A stretch of DNA of 64,000 nt from Ectothiorhodospiraceae bacterium 2226 (GCA_013348725.1 CP054689.1:1972501-2036500), one strand, 5' to 3'. Numbered from the stretch's first letter, positions 33,697-43,419 are shown. The notes: a model not told the origin generated them from the sequence alone. A program made the numbers and translations.

Positions 33697-35034
33697 TCAC
33701 GGGCGGCCGCTGCCGGCCTGCGGGGCGCTGGCCGATGCGCGTGCCAGCGCCCGTGCCTGGCGCTGATCGACGCGTGCGAGCAGCAGTGCGCCGATGGCGA
33801 ACAGCGCCAGCACCGACAAGATGGAATGCCGCGGGCTGTCGGTGATCGCGGCGACAGTGCCGATGAGCAGTGGCCCGAGCACCGCGGCAAACTTACCCAT
33901 GATGTTGTAGAAGCCGAAAAACTCGGCGCTCTGCTGCCGTGGGATGAGGGTGCTGTAGTAGGAGCGCGACAGCGCCTGTACGCCGCCTTGCACGCAGCCG
34001 ATTGCCGCGGCGAGCACGTAGAACTCCCAGGCGTGTTGGATGAAGTAGGCCCACACCACGACTCCGGCGTAGACGCCCAAGGCGATGTAGATGCCGGTCT
34101 TTGCGCCGAGGCGCTGCCCCAGTTTGCCGAACACCAGCGCCATCGGGAAGGCGATGAACTGCACCAGCAGCAGGGCCAGGATCAGGTCCTCGCGCCCGAA
34201 CCCCAGGCCGTAGCCGTAATCCGTGGCCATGCGGATGATGGAGTGCACCCCGTCGATATAGAACCAGTAGGCGATCAGGAACAGCATCACCATGCGCAGG
34301 CGCCGTACCTCGCCGAAGGTCGCGCGCAGCCGCTGCCAGCCGGCGCGCAGCGCGCCGACCCCCCGCACCCGATCCGGCGTCGCCGGTTCGGGTACCCAGA
34401 TGAATAGCGGCACGCAGAACACCGCCCACCACAGCGCCACCAGTAGAAAGCTCACCCGCACCGCGGTCGGTGCATCGGGCAGGCCGAAGGCGTCCGGGTA
34501 CAGCGTCATCAGGACCACGAGCACGAACAGCAGGCCGCCGCCGAGGTAGCCGTAGGCGAAGCCGAGCGCGGAGACGAAGTCGACCCGCCCGCGCGGGGCC
34601 ACGGTGAGCAGCAGCGCGTCGTAGAACACGCTGCTGCCGGAGAAGCCGAGCATCGCCAGCACATAGATGGCGGCCGCCAGCACCCACTGCCCCTGCTGCA
34701 CGAAGTACAGCGCGGTGCTCATGGCGATGCCGAGCAGCGTCGCCAGCAGCAGCAGGGTCTTCTTGCGCCCCGCGCGGTCGGCGGTGGCGCCGAGCAAGGG
34801 CGCGACCAGGATGACCAGGGCGCCGCTCACCGAATTGGCGACCCCCAGCCAAAAGGTGCCGTCCGTGGCGCTGAGGTCCGCGCCCCAATACTCGTTGAAA
34901 AAGATTGGGAAGAAGCCGGCCATGACCACCACGGCGAAGCCGTTGGTGGACCAGTCGTACAGCGCCCATGCGACCACCCGGCGCCGCGTGAGGCGGTGGC
35001 CGGCGCGCCGTGCGGCCGGCGTGCGGGGCGCCAC
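33697..35034 (-). CDS. MFS transporter of the UMF1/Atg22-like family
   Basis: The 445-residue protein has about twelve hydrophobic segments and the N-terminal signature WALYDWSTNGFAVVVMAGFFP seen in the Atg22/UMF1 group. It also has an MFS loop motif (GATADRAGRKK) and a conserved PRQQSAEFFGFYN segment in the second half. The substrate is unknown. It starts 12 nt after the acyl-ligase/acyltransferase fusion, and this pairing recalls LplT-Aas, where an MFS flippase delivers lysophospholipid to an acyltransferase. That link is inference. Confidence 0.85.
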   Translation of the reverse strand: MAPRTPAARRAGHRLTRRRVVAWALYDWSTNGFAVVVMAGFFPIFFNEYWGADLSATDGTFWLGVANSVSGALVILVAPLLGATADRAGRKKTLLLLATLLGIAMSTALYFVQQGQWVLAAAIYVLAMLGFSGSSVFYDALLLTVAPRGRVDFVSALGFAYGYLGGGLLFVLVVLMTLYPDAFGLPDAPTAVRVSFLLVALWWAVFCVPLFIWVPEPATPDRVRGVGALRAGWQRLRATFGEVRRLRMVMLFLIAYWFYIDGVHSIIRMATDYGYGLGFGREDLILALLLVQFIAFPMALVFGKLGQRLGAKTGIYIALGVYAGVVVWAYFIQHAWEFYVLAAAIGCVQGGVQALSRSYYSTLIPRQQSAEFFGFYNIMGKFAAVLGPLLIGTVAAITDSPRHSILSVLALFAIGALLLARVDQRQARALARASASAPQAGSGRP

Positions 35035-35046
35035 GCGGCGCCCGCC

Positions 35047-37776
35047 TCAGGGCGCCAGGCCGGCGACGCGCGCGCGCAGCGCTTGCGCCACTTCGTCGTG
35101 CTCCGCGGCGCCGGCGCCGAGATCGGCGGGCCGGGTGGTGGCGCCGATGATGACGCGCAGGGGGTGCAGGCGGGGCCAGCGCCGGCCGCGCGGCCAGGCC
35201 TGATAGCCGCCTTCGATCCACACGGGAATGACCGGCACCTCCTGCGCCTGCAGCAGTAGGGCGATGCCGGCCTGGAAGGGCCGCAGCTCGCCGGTGGTGG
35301 AGCGTTCGCCTTCGGGAAACCACACCAGGATCTTGCCCCGGCGCAGCGCGGCGGCGGCGTAGGCGAGGCTGGTCAAGGGACCGTGCGCCGGGTCCACCGG
35401 CAGCACCTGCGCGGCGCGGCTGAATGCGCGCACGAGGGGGTTGCCGAACATCAGCCCCGCGAAGCCGCCCCAATAGGTGTCGGCCAGGCGCGGCCCCAGC
35501 GCCGCGCCCAGTGCCGGGGCGTCGAGATAGCTGAGGTGGTTGGGCGCGAGGATGTACGGGCCCCGCGCCGGTAGGCGCTCCAGTCCCTCGACGCGCAACC
35601 GGAACAGCGCGCGCAGCGCCAGCCGGTTGAGGCGTGCGAGCACGGCGCGTAGCAGGCGCAGCAGCGGCCCCGGCGGGCGCAGCAGGGCCAGCCGGCGCGC
35701 ATCCAGCAGCCGCTCGGGGTCGCGCAGTGCCGCCACCGGGTCCTGTCCGCCGGCGCCCTCGCCGGCCTCCACCACCTCCCGCAGCAGGTCGCGCACGGTC
35801 TCGATACGTCCGATCGCCTCGTCGTCCAGGTTGACGCCCAGGCGCTCGCCCAGCTCCAGGGTGAGGTTGAGCCAGGCCATGGAGTCCACGCCGAGATCGA
35901 ACTGCGGGCTGACGTCGGGCGTGAGGCGCACCTCGGAAAAGCGCTCGGCCAACCAGTCCCAGGTGCGGCGCGCGGCCGGCTCCTGGAGGATCTGCTGATC
36001 TTCGGGCGCGAGCTTCTCGATCGGCACCGGACCGGGGCTCTCCTGCTGACGCCCGCCGTGGCGCTCGATGTCCTCATACAGCGCCTCGAGGTGGTGGCGA
36101 CGCAGTTTGCCGAGCCGCGTACGGGGCAGCGCATCGTGGCTGATGACATAGCGCGCGATACGGTGATGGGAGGGTAGATCGCGGGCGGCCGCCTCGGCGG
36201 CGGCGCGCATCGCGCGCTCGAGTTCCTCGTCCGAGGTCCCGCGGCGGGCGCCGGGGTCGGGCACCAACACCGCCACCAGCCGGTCGCCGCGGGCGAGCAC
36301 GCCCGCCTCGCGGACCGCCGGCTGCGCCGCCAGACGCTCTTCCACGCGTTCGGGGTTGATGTTCTCGCCGCCCGACAACACGATCATCTCGGAGCCGCGC
36401 CCCACCAGCGTCAGGTAGCCTTGCGCGTCCACGTGACCGAGATCGCCGGTGCGGAACCAGCCGTCGTCGGTGAACACCTCGCGCGTCTTGTCGGGGCGGT
36501 TGCGGTAACCGGCGAACACGTTCGGGCCACGCGCCTGGACCTCGCCGTGCGTCTGGCCCTCTGCCGGGGGCGCCACGCGCAGCTCCACCCCGGGCAGGGC
36601 CCGGCCGGGGCTCTCGGGGCGGCCGCTGCCGGGCGGGTTATAGGTGAGGATCGGCGAGGTCTCGGTCAGTCCATAGCCGCTCGCGACCTGCCACCCGAGT
36701 CCCTCGAGCTTCCAGGCGAGCTCGCCGTCAAGCGCCGAGCCGCCCGAGGCCACCATGCGCAAGTGCGGTGCGAAGCGCCGATGTAGGAAGGCGAACAGGC
36801 GCCGGCCGATGGAAATACCCAGATAACGGCGCAGCCAGATCGACAGCCGCAGCAGGGCGCGAAACACCCGCAGCAGCACCGGATTGGCCGCGCGCAGCCG
36901 ACCCTCGATGGCGTCGAACAGGGCCTGGTACAAGCGCGGCACGCCGACGATGACGCTCACCCGGCCGGCCTGCAGGGCGCGCAGGATCTGCGGCCCGGTC
37001 AGCGAGTAGGGCAGCACCATGGCCGCGCCGAGCGCGAGCGGCGCGAGCAGACCGATGGCGAAGGGATAGACATGATGCAGCGGCAGGGGTGAGAGCAGCC
37101 GGTCGCTGGGGTAGGCGAGGTTCTGTGCCAGCAGCGCCCGTAGATTGCTCATCAGGTTCGCATGGGTGAGCGGCACGCCCTTGGGCGCGCCGGTGGTGCC
37201 CGAGGTGTAGAACAGCGCCGCCGGCGCGTCCGGCGCCACCGCCGGCAGCTCCTCCGGCGCTGCCGCCTGCCAGTGCCGCCATGAGCGCGTATCCTCCGGC
37301 TCGCCGTCGAGCAGGATCAGCGTCGCGTCGCGTGGCGCCTCATCCAGTGCCGTCAAGCGCTCGGCGAGTGCGCGGGTGGTGAAGATCCACTGCACGCCGC
37401 TGTCCGCCAGCACCCCGCCCAGCTCCTCGTCGCCGAGCTGCGCGTCGAGCGGCATGGTCACCGCCCCCGCCTCGGCCACCGCCAGGCAGGCGATCAGCCA
37501 GGCGGGCGAATTGGGCGCGAACAGCATCACGGGGGTCTGCGGCTGCAGACCGCGCGCACACAGCCCCGCGCCCAGGCGGCGGGCCTCCTCGGCCAGGGCG
37601 CGGAAACTCAGGTCTTCGCTGCCCTCCCGGCTCATTTGGACCACCGCCGGTCGATCGCCGTGGCGCATCAGGCCGCGCACCAAAGCCTGCAGCGTGTCGG
37701 GCACCTCGATGGAGGCGGGCTTCTGCGCGGCGCGGCGGGCGTTGTTGGACGCCGTAGGTAAGGCCTCGCTGTCCAT
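35047..37776 (-). CDS. Acyl-activating ligase / carrier protein / PlsC acyltransferase fusion
   Basis: The 909-residue protein has three parts. Residues 1-570 are an AMP-forming acyl ligase (FYTSGTTGAPKG phosphate loop; SGYGLTETSP; GWFRTGDLG). Around 600-690 is an acyl-carrier domain with the phosphopantetheine serine in FDLGVDSMAW. The last 200 residues are a PlsC-type acyltransferase with the H-x4-D motif NHLSYLD and the WFPEGERS motif. A fatty acid could be activated, held on the internal carrier and passed to a lysophospholipid or other acceptor without leaving the protein. Bacterial Aas has ligase and PlsC parts but no such internal carrier. It forms a unit with the MFS gene downstream. 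Confidence 0.9.
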   Translation of the reverse strand: MDSEALPTASNNARRAAQKPASIEVPDTLQALVRGLMRHGDRPAVVQMSREGSEDLSFRALAEEARRLGAGLCARGLQPQTPVMLFAPNSPAWLIACLAVAEAGAVTMPLDAQLGDEELGGVLADSGVQWIFTTRALAERLTALDEAPRDATLILLDGEPEDTRSWRHWQAAAPEELPAVAPDAPAALFYTSGTTGAPKGVPLTHANLMSNLRALLAQNLAYPSDRLLSPLPLHHVYPFAIGLLAPLALGAAMVLPYSLTGPQILRALQAGRVSVIVGVPRLYQALFDAIEGRLRAANPVLLRVFRALLRLSIWLRRYLGISIGRRLFAFLHRRFAPHLRMVASGGSALDGELAWKLEGLGWQVASGYGLTETSPILTYNPPGSGRPESPGRALPGVELRVAPPAEGQTHGEVQARGPNVFAGYRNRPDKTREVFTDDGWFRTGDLGHVDAQGYLTLVGRGSEMIVLSGGENINPERVEERLAAQPAVREAGVLARGDRLVAVLVPDPGARRGTSDEELERAMRAAAEAAARDLPSHHRIARYVISHDALPRTRLGKLRRHHLEALYEDIERHGGRQQESPGPVPIEKLAPEDQQILQEPAARRTWDWLAERFSEVRLTPDVSPQFDLGVDSMAWLNLTLELGERLGVNLDDEAIGRIETVRDLLREVVEAGEGAGGQDPVAALRDPERLLDARRLALLRPPGPLLRLLRAVLARLNRLALRALFRLRVEGLERLPARGPYILAPNHLSYLDAPALGAALGPRLADTYWGGFAGLMFGNPLVRAFSRAAQVLPVDPAHGPLTSLAYAAAALRRGKILVWFPEGERSTTGELRPFQAGIALLLQAQEVPVIPVWIEGGYQAWPRGRRWPRLHPLRVIIGATTRPADLGAGAAEHDEVAQALRARVAGLAP

Positions 37777-37800
37777 GGACCCCTCCTTGGTCTATAGGGT

Positions 37801-37831
37801 TGCACTGCCTGAAAAAAATACTAGCAGTGCA
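37801..37831. promoter_or_regulatory. Inverted repeat in the divergent promoter region
   Basis: An 8-bp perfect repeat (37801-37808 TGCACTGC and 37824-37831 GCAGTGCA) with a 15-nt A-rich spacer lies 24 nt upstream of the acyl-ligase start. The arrangement fits a dimeric repressor operator better than a terminator. A TATAAA at 37873-37878 faces the plus-strand gene, but no matching -35 is clear. Confidence 0.45.
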
Positions 37832-37936
37832 CCTGCTGATCCTGCGCGCGCGCCTGCGCGGTGGCCCTCGGCTATAAATGTAGGGACACTCACGCTGTGG
37901 CTGTCGAATCCCGGCCCCGGCCCACGCAGGTGAACC

Positions 37937-39526
37937 ATGGACTGGAACGCCACCCCCCGCCCGTACTGGATGGACCGCGCCCCGCCGCCGGATTTACCGC
38001 CGTTGGAGAGCGACGTGTACGTGGACGTGGCCGTGGTGGGCGGGGGCCTGGTCGGCCTGACCTGCGCCTACCTGCTCAAGCGCGCCGGCTACACGGTGGC
38101 GGTGGTGGAAGCGGGCCGGCTGGGCGCCCTCACCAGCGGCGCCAACACCGGCAAGGTCACGGTTCAGCACGGCCTGCTGTACGCGCCCCTGGAGCAGAAG
38201 CTGGGGCCGGAGGCGGCCTGGTTGTATGCCGAGGCCAACCAGACCGCCCTGCAGCACATCGAGCGTGTGCAGGCCGAGGAGGGCATCGCCTGCGACTTCG
38301 AGCGGGTGCCCGCCTACCTGTGCGCGCCGGCGGGCGACGCCGCCGACGCGCTGACCGCCGAGCATGCGGCGGCGCGCCGTGCGGGGCTGCCCGTGACGCT
38401 GCTGCCGGGCGCACCGCTGCCAGTGCCTATCCGCGCGGCACTGCGCCTCGACGGGCAGGCGCAATTCCATCCCCGTAAGTACCTGCTCGGCCTCGCCCGG
38501 CTGATCCCCGGCGGCGGCTGCCACGTGTTCGAGCGCAGCCGGGTATTGAGGGTGGAGGACGGCCAGCCGGGACGCCTGGTGTTGGGGCGCGGCTCGGTCA
38601 CGGCGGGGGACATCGTGCTTGCCACCCACCTGCCGCTCGGCGAGCGTGGCGGCTTGTTCCTCAAGGCCTTTCCGCGGCGGCACGTTGCGCTGGCCGCGCG
38701 CCTGGATCCCGCGGCGAGCGAGGCGCTCATGACGGACGAGGCACGCGGCATGTTCTTGTCCGTCGAGTCCCCCGGCTGGTCGCTGCGCATTCATCGCGAG
38801 GGCGACACGGTCTCGCTGATTGCGGTCGGCGAGGGCTTCAAGACCGGCCACGGCGAGCCGCGCGCGCGTTTGGAGCGCCTGGCGCGGTTCGTTGAGGCCC
38901 ATTTCCCCGTACAGGCCATCACTCACTGGTGGGGGGCGCAGGACTTTCATTCCGCCGATGGCGTGCCGTATGTGGGGCGGCTGGGGCCGCGGGAACACGT
39001 CTACGCGGCCACCGGCTTCGGTGGCTGGGGCCTGACCGGCGGCACCGCCGCTGCGCTGATGATCACCGACGCGATCCGGGATCGGCCGAATCCCTGGGCG
39101 GCGCTGTTTGACGCCACGCGCGTCAACGCGCGTGTGGCCGCGCGCGACTTGCTACGCGAGAACCTCGATGCCACGCGCGAGTGGCTCGGAGGACGCTTGA
39201 CGCGCCGGCCGCCGCGCAGCCCGGAGGAGCTGGCGCCGGACGCCGGAGCGTTGATGCGCGTGGCGGGGGAGACCTGCGCGGTCTACCGGGACGCGCAGGG
39301 CGCGCTGCACGTGTTGTCGCCCGTCTGCCCGCACCTCGGTTGTTACGTGACTTGGAACGGCCTGGAGCGCAGCTGGGACTGCCCCTGCCACGGTTCGCGC
39401 TTCGACGCGCGCGGCGCGGTGCTCGAGGGCCCGGCGGTGCAGGGGCTGCGCCCGCGCACGGCGAGCGGCGGCCGCCGCGGCGCGTCCGAGGACCCGGGTG
39501 AAGCGGACGCGGAGCGGACCCCGTGA
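37937..39526 (+). CDS. FAD-dependent oxidoreductase (DAO fold) with C-terminal Rieske domain
   Basis: The 529-residue protein has an N-terminal FAD motif (VAVVGGGLVGLTCAYLLKRAG) of the D-amino-acid/glycine oxidase type and the conserved ATGFGGWGLTGGTAAA near the end of the flavin domain. A Rieske [2Fe-2S] domain, with CPHLGC and CPCHGS, lies near residues 430-500. This pairing is known in a family of oxidases whose substrate is mostly undefined. There is no export signal. Its stop overlaps the start of the next gene (GTGA), so the two are coupled. Confidence 0.88.
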   Translation: MDWNATPRPYWMDRAPPPDLPPLESDVYVDVAVVGGGLVGLTCAYLLKRAGYTVAVVEAGRLGALTSGANTGKVTVQHGLLYAPLEQKLGPEAAWLYAEANQTALQHIERVQAEEGIACDFERVPAYLCAPAGDAADALTAEHAAARRAGLPVTLLPGAPLPVPIRAALRLDGQAQFHPRKYLLGLARLIPGGGCHVFERSRVLRVEDGQPGRLVLGRGSVTAGDIVLATHLPLGERGGLFLKAFPRRHVALAARLDPAASEALMTDEARGMFLSVESPGWSLRIHREGDTVSLIAVGEGFKTGHGEPRARLERLARFVEAHFPVQAITHWWGAQDFHSADGVPYVGRLGPREHVYAATGFGGWGLTGGTAAALMITDAIRDRPNPWAALFDATRVNARVAARDLLRENLDATREWLGGRLTRRPPRSPEELAPDAGALMRVAGETCAVYRDAQGALHVLSPVCPHLGCYVTWNGLERSWDCPCHGSRFDARGAVLEGPAVQGLRPRTASGGRRGASEDPGEADAERTP

Positions 39527-40134
39527 GGCGCCGCCTGCCGCGTCATGTGGGGCTGATCCCGGACGGCAACCGGCGCTGGGCGCAGGCACGCGGCCTGGCG
39601 CGGGAGTGGGGCTACGCCTCCGGCATCGCCCCGGGCCTCGCGCTGTTCGAGCAGTGCCGCGCGCTGGGGATCGAGGAGCTGTCCGTGTACGGCTACACCA
39701 AGGACAACTGCAAGCGGCCCGGCGCTCAGAAGGCGGCCTTTCGCGCCGCCTGTGTCGAGCTGGCGCTGGAGCTGGAGCGCCGCGGTGCGGCCCTGCTGGC
39801 GGTGGGCGACGAGTCATCCGCGCAGTTTCCGCCCGAGCTGCGCCGGTTTCGCCGCCGCAGCGCCGGCGACGTCAAGGTCAACCTGCTGGTCAACTACGGG
39901 TGGGACTGGGACCTCGGCGGGTTGCGCAACGGTGACTTGCGCTCGCGCGACGTGCCGCGCCTGGACCTCATCGTGCGCTGGGGCGGCGGTCGGCGGTTGA
40001 GCGGCTTTCTGCCGGTGCAGGCCGTGTACGCGGACTTCTATGTGGTGGACGATTACTGGCCGGACTTTCGTCCCACGCAGTTCCACGCCGCACTAGACTG
40101 GTTCGAGAACCAGGACCAGACCCTCGGCGGCTGA
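39523..40134 (+). CDS. Short, atypical cis-prenyltransferase (UppS-like)
   Basis: The 203-residue protein is a homologue of undecaprenyl diphosphate synthase, about 40 residues shorter than normal. It keeps the catalytic PDGNRRWA and KRP motifs, NYGWDW in place of NYGGR, and the VYADFYVVDDYWPDF block. In the RxGGExR motif the metal-binding glutamate is replaced (RWGGGRRLSGF), and the glutamate of AYAELYF is aspartate. It may make a shorter prenyl chain, use another acceptor or be catalytically altered. It starts at a GTG overlapping the FAD-Rieske stop. It is unlikely to be the main UppS, which normally lies with cdsA and dxr. Confidence 0.8.
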   Translation: MRRRLPRHVGLIPDGNRRWAQARGLAREWGYASGIAPGLALFEQCRALGIEELSVYGYTKDNCKRPGAQKAAFRAACVELALELERRGAALLAVGDESSAQFPPELRRFRRRSAGDVKVNLLVNYGWDWDLGGLRNGDLRSRDVPRLDLIVRWGGGRRLSGFLPVQAVYADFYVVDDYWPDFRPTQFHAALDWFENQDQTLGG

Positions 40135-40208
40135 GGGTCGCCCCCGATGCCGGCTCCGTCCGGCGCCCCCCACATGGACGTGCCGGCCTGGCCGGGTAGG
40201 GAGCTCTC

Positions 40209-41354
40209 ATGAACGCAGCGCAGCAGATGTTCCGGGTCGGGATCAGCGGCTCGTACGGCGGCCTCAACCTGGGCGATGAGGCCATTCTGCAAAGCATCAT
40301 TACCCAATTGCGCCGCACGCTGCCGGTGGAGATTACCGTGTTTTCGCGCAACCCCGAAGATACCCTGGCGCGTCATCGGGTGGAGCGCGCCGTGCCGGCC
40401 CGGCGCCTGTCGCGCAGCGAGGCGCAGGCGGAGGTGGAGCGGCTGGATCTGTTGATCGTCGGTGGCGGCGGGATTCTGTTCGACGCCGAGGCCAAGGTGT
40501 TCCTGCGTGAGGCCCTGCTCGCCCATGAACGCCAGGTCCCGGTCATGGTCTACGCCGTGGGGGCCGGTCCGCTGCGCGACCCGGCGGCACAGCAGGCTGT
40601 GCGCGAGGCGCTGATCCCGGCCGCCGTGGTCACGGTGCGCGAACTGCGTGCCCGCGCCGTGCTGGAGGAGGCGGGGGTACACCGCGAGATGCGTCTCACC
40701 GCCGATCCGGCCTTCTTGTTGGAGCCCGAAGCGCTGCCCGAGGGTGCCCTCGAGCGCGAGGGGCTGGAGCCGCAGCGGCGCTATATCGGCATGTCGGTGC
40801 GCGAGCCCGGCGTGGCGGCGCCCGATATCAGCGAGGAGCATTATCAGGGGCTGCTCGCCAATGCGGCCGACTACATGGTGGACCGCTTCGATGCCGACGT
40901 GGTGCTGGTGCCGATGGAGCCGGGCATGAAGGATACCCAGCAGTGCCACGCGGTCGTGGCGCGTATGCTGCGGGCGCAACGCGCCACGGTGCTCAAGGGC
41001 AGCTACACCTCCGCGCAGATGCTCACTTTGATGGGCCGCTTCGACATGGCGGTGGGCATGCGCTTGCATTTCCTCATCTTCGCCGCGCTGCAGGGCGTGC
41101 CCTTCGTCGCGCTCCCCTATGCCTCCAAAGTGGAGGGCTTTCTCGAGGAGATGCAGATCGAGATGCCGCCGCTCGAGCTGGTGAACGCGGGCCGCCTGCT
41201 GGCGCACATCGACCAGAGTTGGGATCGACGTCGTTCTTTGCAGACGCGCATCCGGCGTAGCCTGCCCGCACTGCAGCGTCGCGCTCTGGAGAGCAATGCG
41301 CTGGCGACCCGGCTGCTAAGCGCGCGCTTGGTGCGTGCGCCGACCGGCATCTGA
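40209..41354 (+). CDS. Polysaccharide pyruvyl transferase family protein (CsaB-like)
   Basis: The 381-residue protein has the family features: an N-terminal GISGSYGGLNLGDEAIL motif, a GGGGILFD loop, and the C-terminal MRLHFLIFAALQGVPFVALPYASKV block. Family members transfer pyruvate from phosphoenolpyruvate to cell-wall or capsular sugars as a ketal. It lies 74 nt after the UppS-like gene, which would fit a lipid-linked surface polymer pathway. No acceptor is identified. Confidence 0.85.
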   Translation: MNAAQQMFRVGISGSYGGLNLGDEAILQSIITQLRRTLPVEITVFSRNPEDTLARHRVERAVPARRLSRSEAQAEVERLDLLIVGGGGILFDAEAKVFLREALLAHERQVPVMVYAVGAGPLRDPAAQQAVREALIPAAVVTVRELRARAVLEEAGVHREMRLTADPAFLLEPEALPEGALEREGLEPQRRYIGMSVREPGVAAPDISEEHYQGLLANAADYMVDRFDADVVLVPMEPGMKDTQQCHAVVARMLRAQRATVLKGSYTSAQMLTLMGRFDMAVGMRLHFLIFAALQGVPFVALPYASKVEGFLEEMQIEMPPLELVNAGRLLAHIDQSWDRRRSLQTRIRRSLPALQRRALESNALATRLLSARLVRAPTGI

Positions 41355-41436
41355 GGCCGCTGGCGCCCGGCGCGGCGATCCGGCTCCGGCCCCAGGAAGG
41401 GGGCCCGTCTTGCCACCGACAGGGAGGTCGATCTTT

Positions 41437-42882
41437 TTGCCTGCACTAGCGCGCCCCAAACACCTGCAGCACATCCAACTGCCGCCACGCCGTGCCGTGG
41501 TGGGCGGCGAGGCCGACGTCCTCGTGGTCGGTGGCGGTCCGGCCGGCATCGGCGCCGCCATCGGCGCGGCGCGCGCCGGCGCGCGCGTGGTGCTGGCCGA
41601 GCGCTACGGGTTCTTCGGCGGCAATGCCACCGCCGCGCTGGTGATGCCCCTGATGTCCTTCCACACCTTCCGGCCCCCGGTCGACAAGCCGCAGGAGATG
41701 ACGCTGCTGCCTACCGACCACGGCCCCGGCGACCCGGTGGTGGCCGGCGTGTTGGCCGAGTTGCAGCAGCGCCTGGTCGACGCGGGCGGTGCGGTGCCGC
41801 CGACCCTGGCGACCGGCTATGTGGTGCCGTTCGATCCCGAGGTCTTCAAATCCGTGGTGCTCGACATGCTCGACGAGGCGGGGGTGGAGTTCCTGTTGCA
41901 CGCCCTGGCGGCGGAGGTCGTGGCGCCCGAGGGCCACGTGGAGGGGGTGGTGTTCGAGACCAAGTCGGGCCCGGTGGTGATCCGCGCCCGCTGCGTGGTG
42001 GACTGCACCGGCGACGGCGACGTGGCAGCACGCGCGGGCGCGCCCTTCGACATCGGGCGCGAAGAGGACGGGCTGTGCCAGCCCATGACGCTGATGTTCC
42101 GCATGATCGAGTTCGATCGCCTTGCGTTCGGCGACTACCTGCGCGACAACCCGACCCAGTGGCGCGGCGTGCACGGCCTGTGGGACCTGGTGCGCGCCGC
42201 CACCGAGGCGGGTGAGCTCGATCTCGCGCGCGAGGACATCCTGTTCTTCGCCACGCCGCACCCGCGTGAGGTGAGCGTCAACAGCACGCGCGTCACCGGC
42301 GTGTTCTCCACCGACGTGTGGGACCTGACCCGTGCGGAGTGGCTCGCCCGGCGCCAGATGCGCCAGATCGTCGACTTTCTGCGCAAGCGCGTGCCCGGCT
42401 TCGAGAATGCCTACAACGCGCAAAGCGGGGTGAACATCGGGGTGCGCGAGGCGCGCCGGGTGCGCGGCGACTATCAGCTCACCGTGGACGACGTCCTCAG
42501 CGCGCGCAAATTCCCCGATGTGATCGCGCGCGGCTCCTACCCGGTGGATATCCACAACCCCAACGGCAGCGGCACCATCCTCAAGCGCGTGCCGCCCGGG
42601 GACGCCTACGACATCCCCTTGCGCTGCCTGCTGCCGCAGGGCGTGGAGGGACTGCTGGTGGCCGGGCGCTGCATCTCCGGCACCCACGAGGCGCATTCGT
42701 CCTACCGGGTCATGCCCATCGTCATGGCCACCGGCCAAGCGGCCGGCGTATGTGCCGCGCTGGCCGCGGCGGGCGACACCACGCCGCGGGCGTCGGACGT
42801 GGCCGAGATCCAGGAGGAACTGCTGCGCCAGGGCGCGAACCTCGGGGCGGTTCGCACTCAGGGGGCGTCGGTGGCGCGTTGA
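41437..42882 (+). CDS. FAD-dependent oxidoreductase (FAD_oxidored family)
   Basis: The 481-residue protein opens with an FAD dinucleotide motif (DVLVVGGGPAGIGAAIGAARAG). It has the conserved RYGFFGGNATAALV segment with its glycine pair, DCTGDGDVAARAG in the middle, and GLLVAGRCISGTHEA near the end. This is the usual layout of the FAD_oxidored (PF12831-type) proteins. The substrate is unknown. The start is uncertain: I favour a TTG at 41437, 9 nt after GGAGG; longer upstream forms overlap the pyruvyltransferase gene. Confidence 0.82.
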   Translation: MPALARPKHLQHIQLPPRRAVVGGEADVLVVGGGPAGIGAAIGAARAGARVVLAERYGFFGGNATAALVMPLMSFHTFRPPVDKPQEMTLLPTDHGPGDPVVAGVLAELQQRLVDAGGAVPPTLATGYVVPFDPEVFKSVVLDMLDEAGVEFLLHALAAEVVAPEGHVEGVVFETKSGPVVIRARCVVDCTGDGDVAARAGAPFDIGREEDGLCQPMTLMFRMIEFDRLAFGDYLRDNPTQWRGVHGLWDLVRAATEAGELDLAREDILFFATPHPREVSVNSTRVTGVFSTDVWDLTRAEWLARRQMRQIVDFLRKRVPGFENAYNAQSGVNIGVREARRVRGDYQLTVDDVLSARKFPDVIARGSYPVDIHNPNGSGTILKRVPPGDAYDIPLRCLLPQGVEGLLVAGRCISGTHEAHSSYRVMPIVMATGQAAGVCAALAAAGDTTPRASDVAEIQEELLRQGANLGAVRTQGASVAR

Positions 42883-43017
42883 AGCCGCTTCACACGTTGC
42901 TAGAGTGTAAAGAATGAGCCTCAGCCCGCCGTCGTTCATTCCCGGCGTTGGGCCCAAGGCTGTGCGTCGCGGTGATCCCATGGACGCTCCGCCCGAACCA
43001 GGCGGCAAGGAGGCGGC

Positions 43018-43419
43018 ATGCGGTTCGAGGAGTTTCTCGATGCGGTGGAGCGGCGGGGCCGGCTTGCCTCGCGGGAAGAGGCATTGCGTGTCACCCGCGC
43101 CACACTCGAGACCCTCGCCCATCGGCTGGGCGGCGGCGCGGTCTGCGGGTTGGCGGGACAGTTGCCGTCCGAAATCACGCAGCTGTTGACGCATCCGAGC
43201 GGCGAGCCGGGCGAAGCGTTCGGCGCGGACGAGTTCCTGCGGCGCGTTTGCGAGCGCGCCGGAGCGGATCGCGCGCAGACCGAGCAGCACGCGCAGACGG
43301 TGCTTGCGGTGCTGCGCGCGGCCGTGGGGCCCGCCGAGCGGAGTGCGCTCCTCGCGCGCTTGCCGACCGACTACGGCCGCCTGTTCGATGACCGCTGGAC
43401 GCGGCGGCCGGCGCCCTGA
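43018..43419 (+). CDS. DUF2267 protein
   Basis: The 133-residue helical protein matches DUF2267: an RATLETLAHRLGGGAVCGLAGQLP segment in the first half and TVLAVLRAAVGPAERSALLARLP in the second, two similar repeats of the family. The ATG at 43018 is preceded by AAGGAGG. The function is unknown; in many bacteria the family lies among stress and phosphoribosyltransferase-type genes, as here. Confidence 0.85.
   Translation: MRFEEFLDAVERRGRLASREEALRVTRATLETLAHRLGGGAVCGLAGQLPSEITQLLTHPSGEPGEAFGADEFLRRVCERAGADRAQTEQHAQTVLAVLRAAVGPAERSALLARLPTDYGRLFDDRWTRRPAP

Noticed and set aside
33540-33845. Small plus-strand frame in the gap between the kinase and MFS genes
   Set aside because: It runs through a hairpin and then antisense into the MFS gene, with no ribosome-binding site or known motif.
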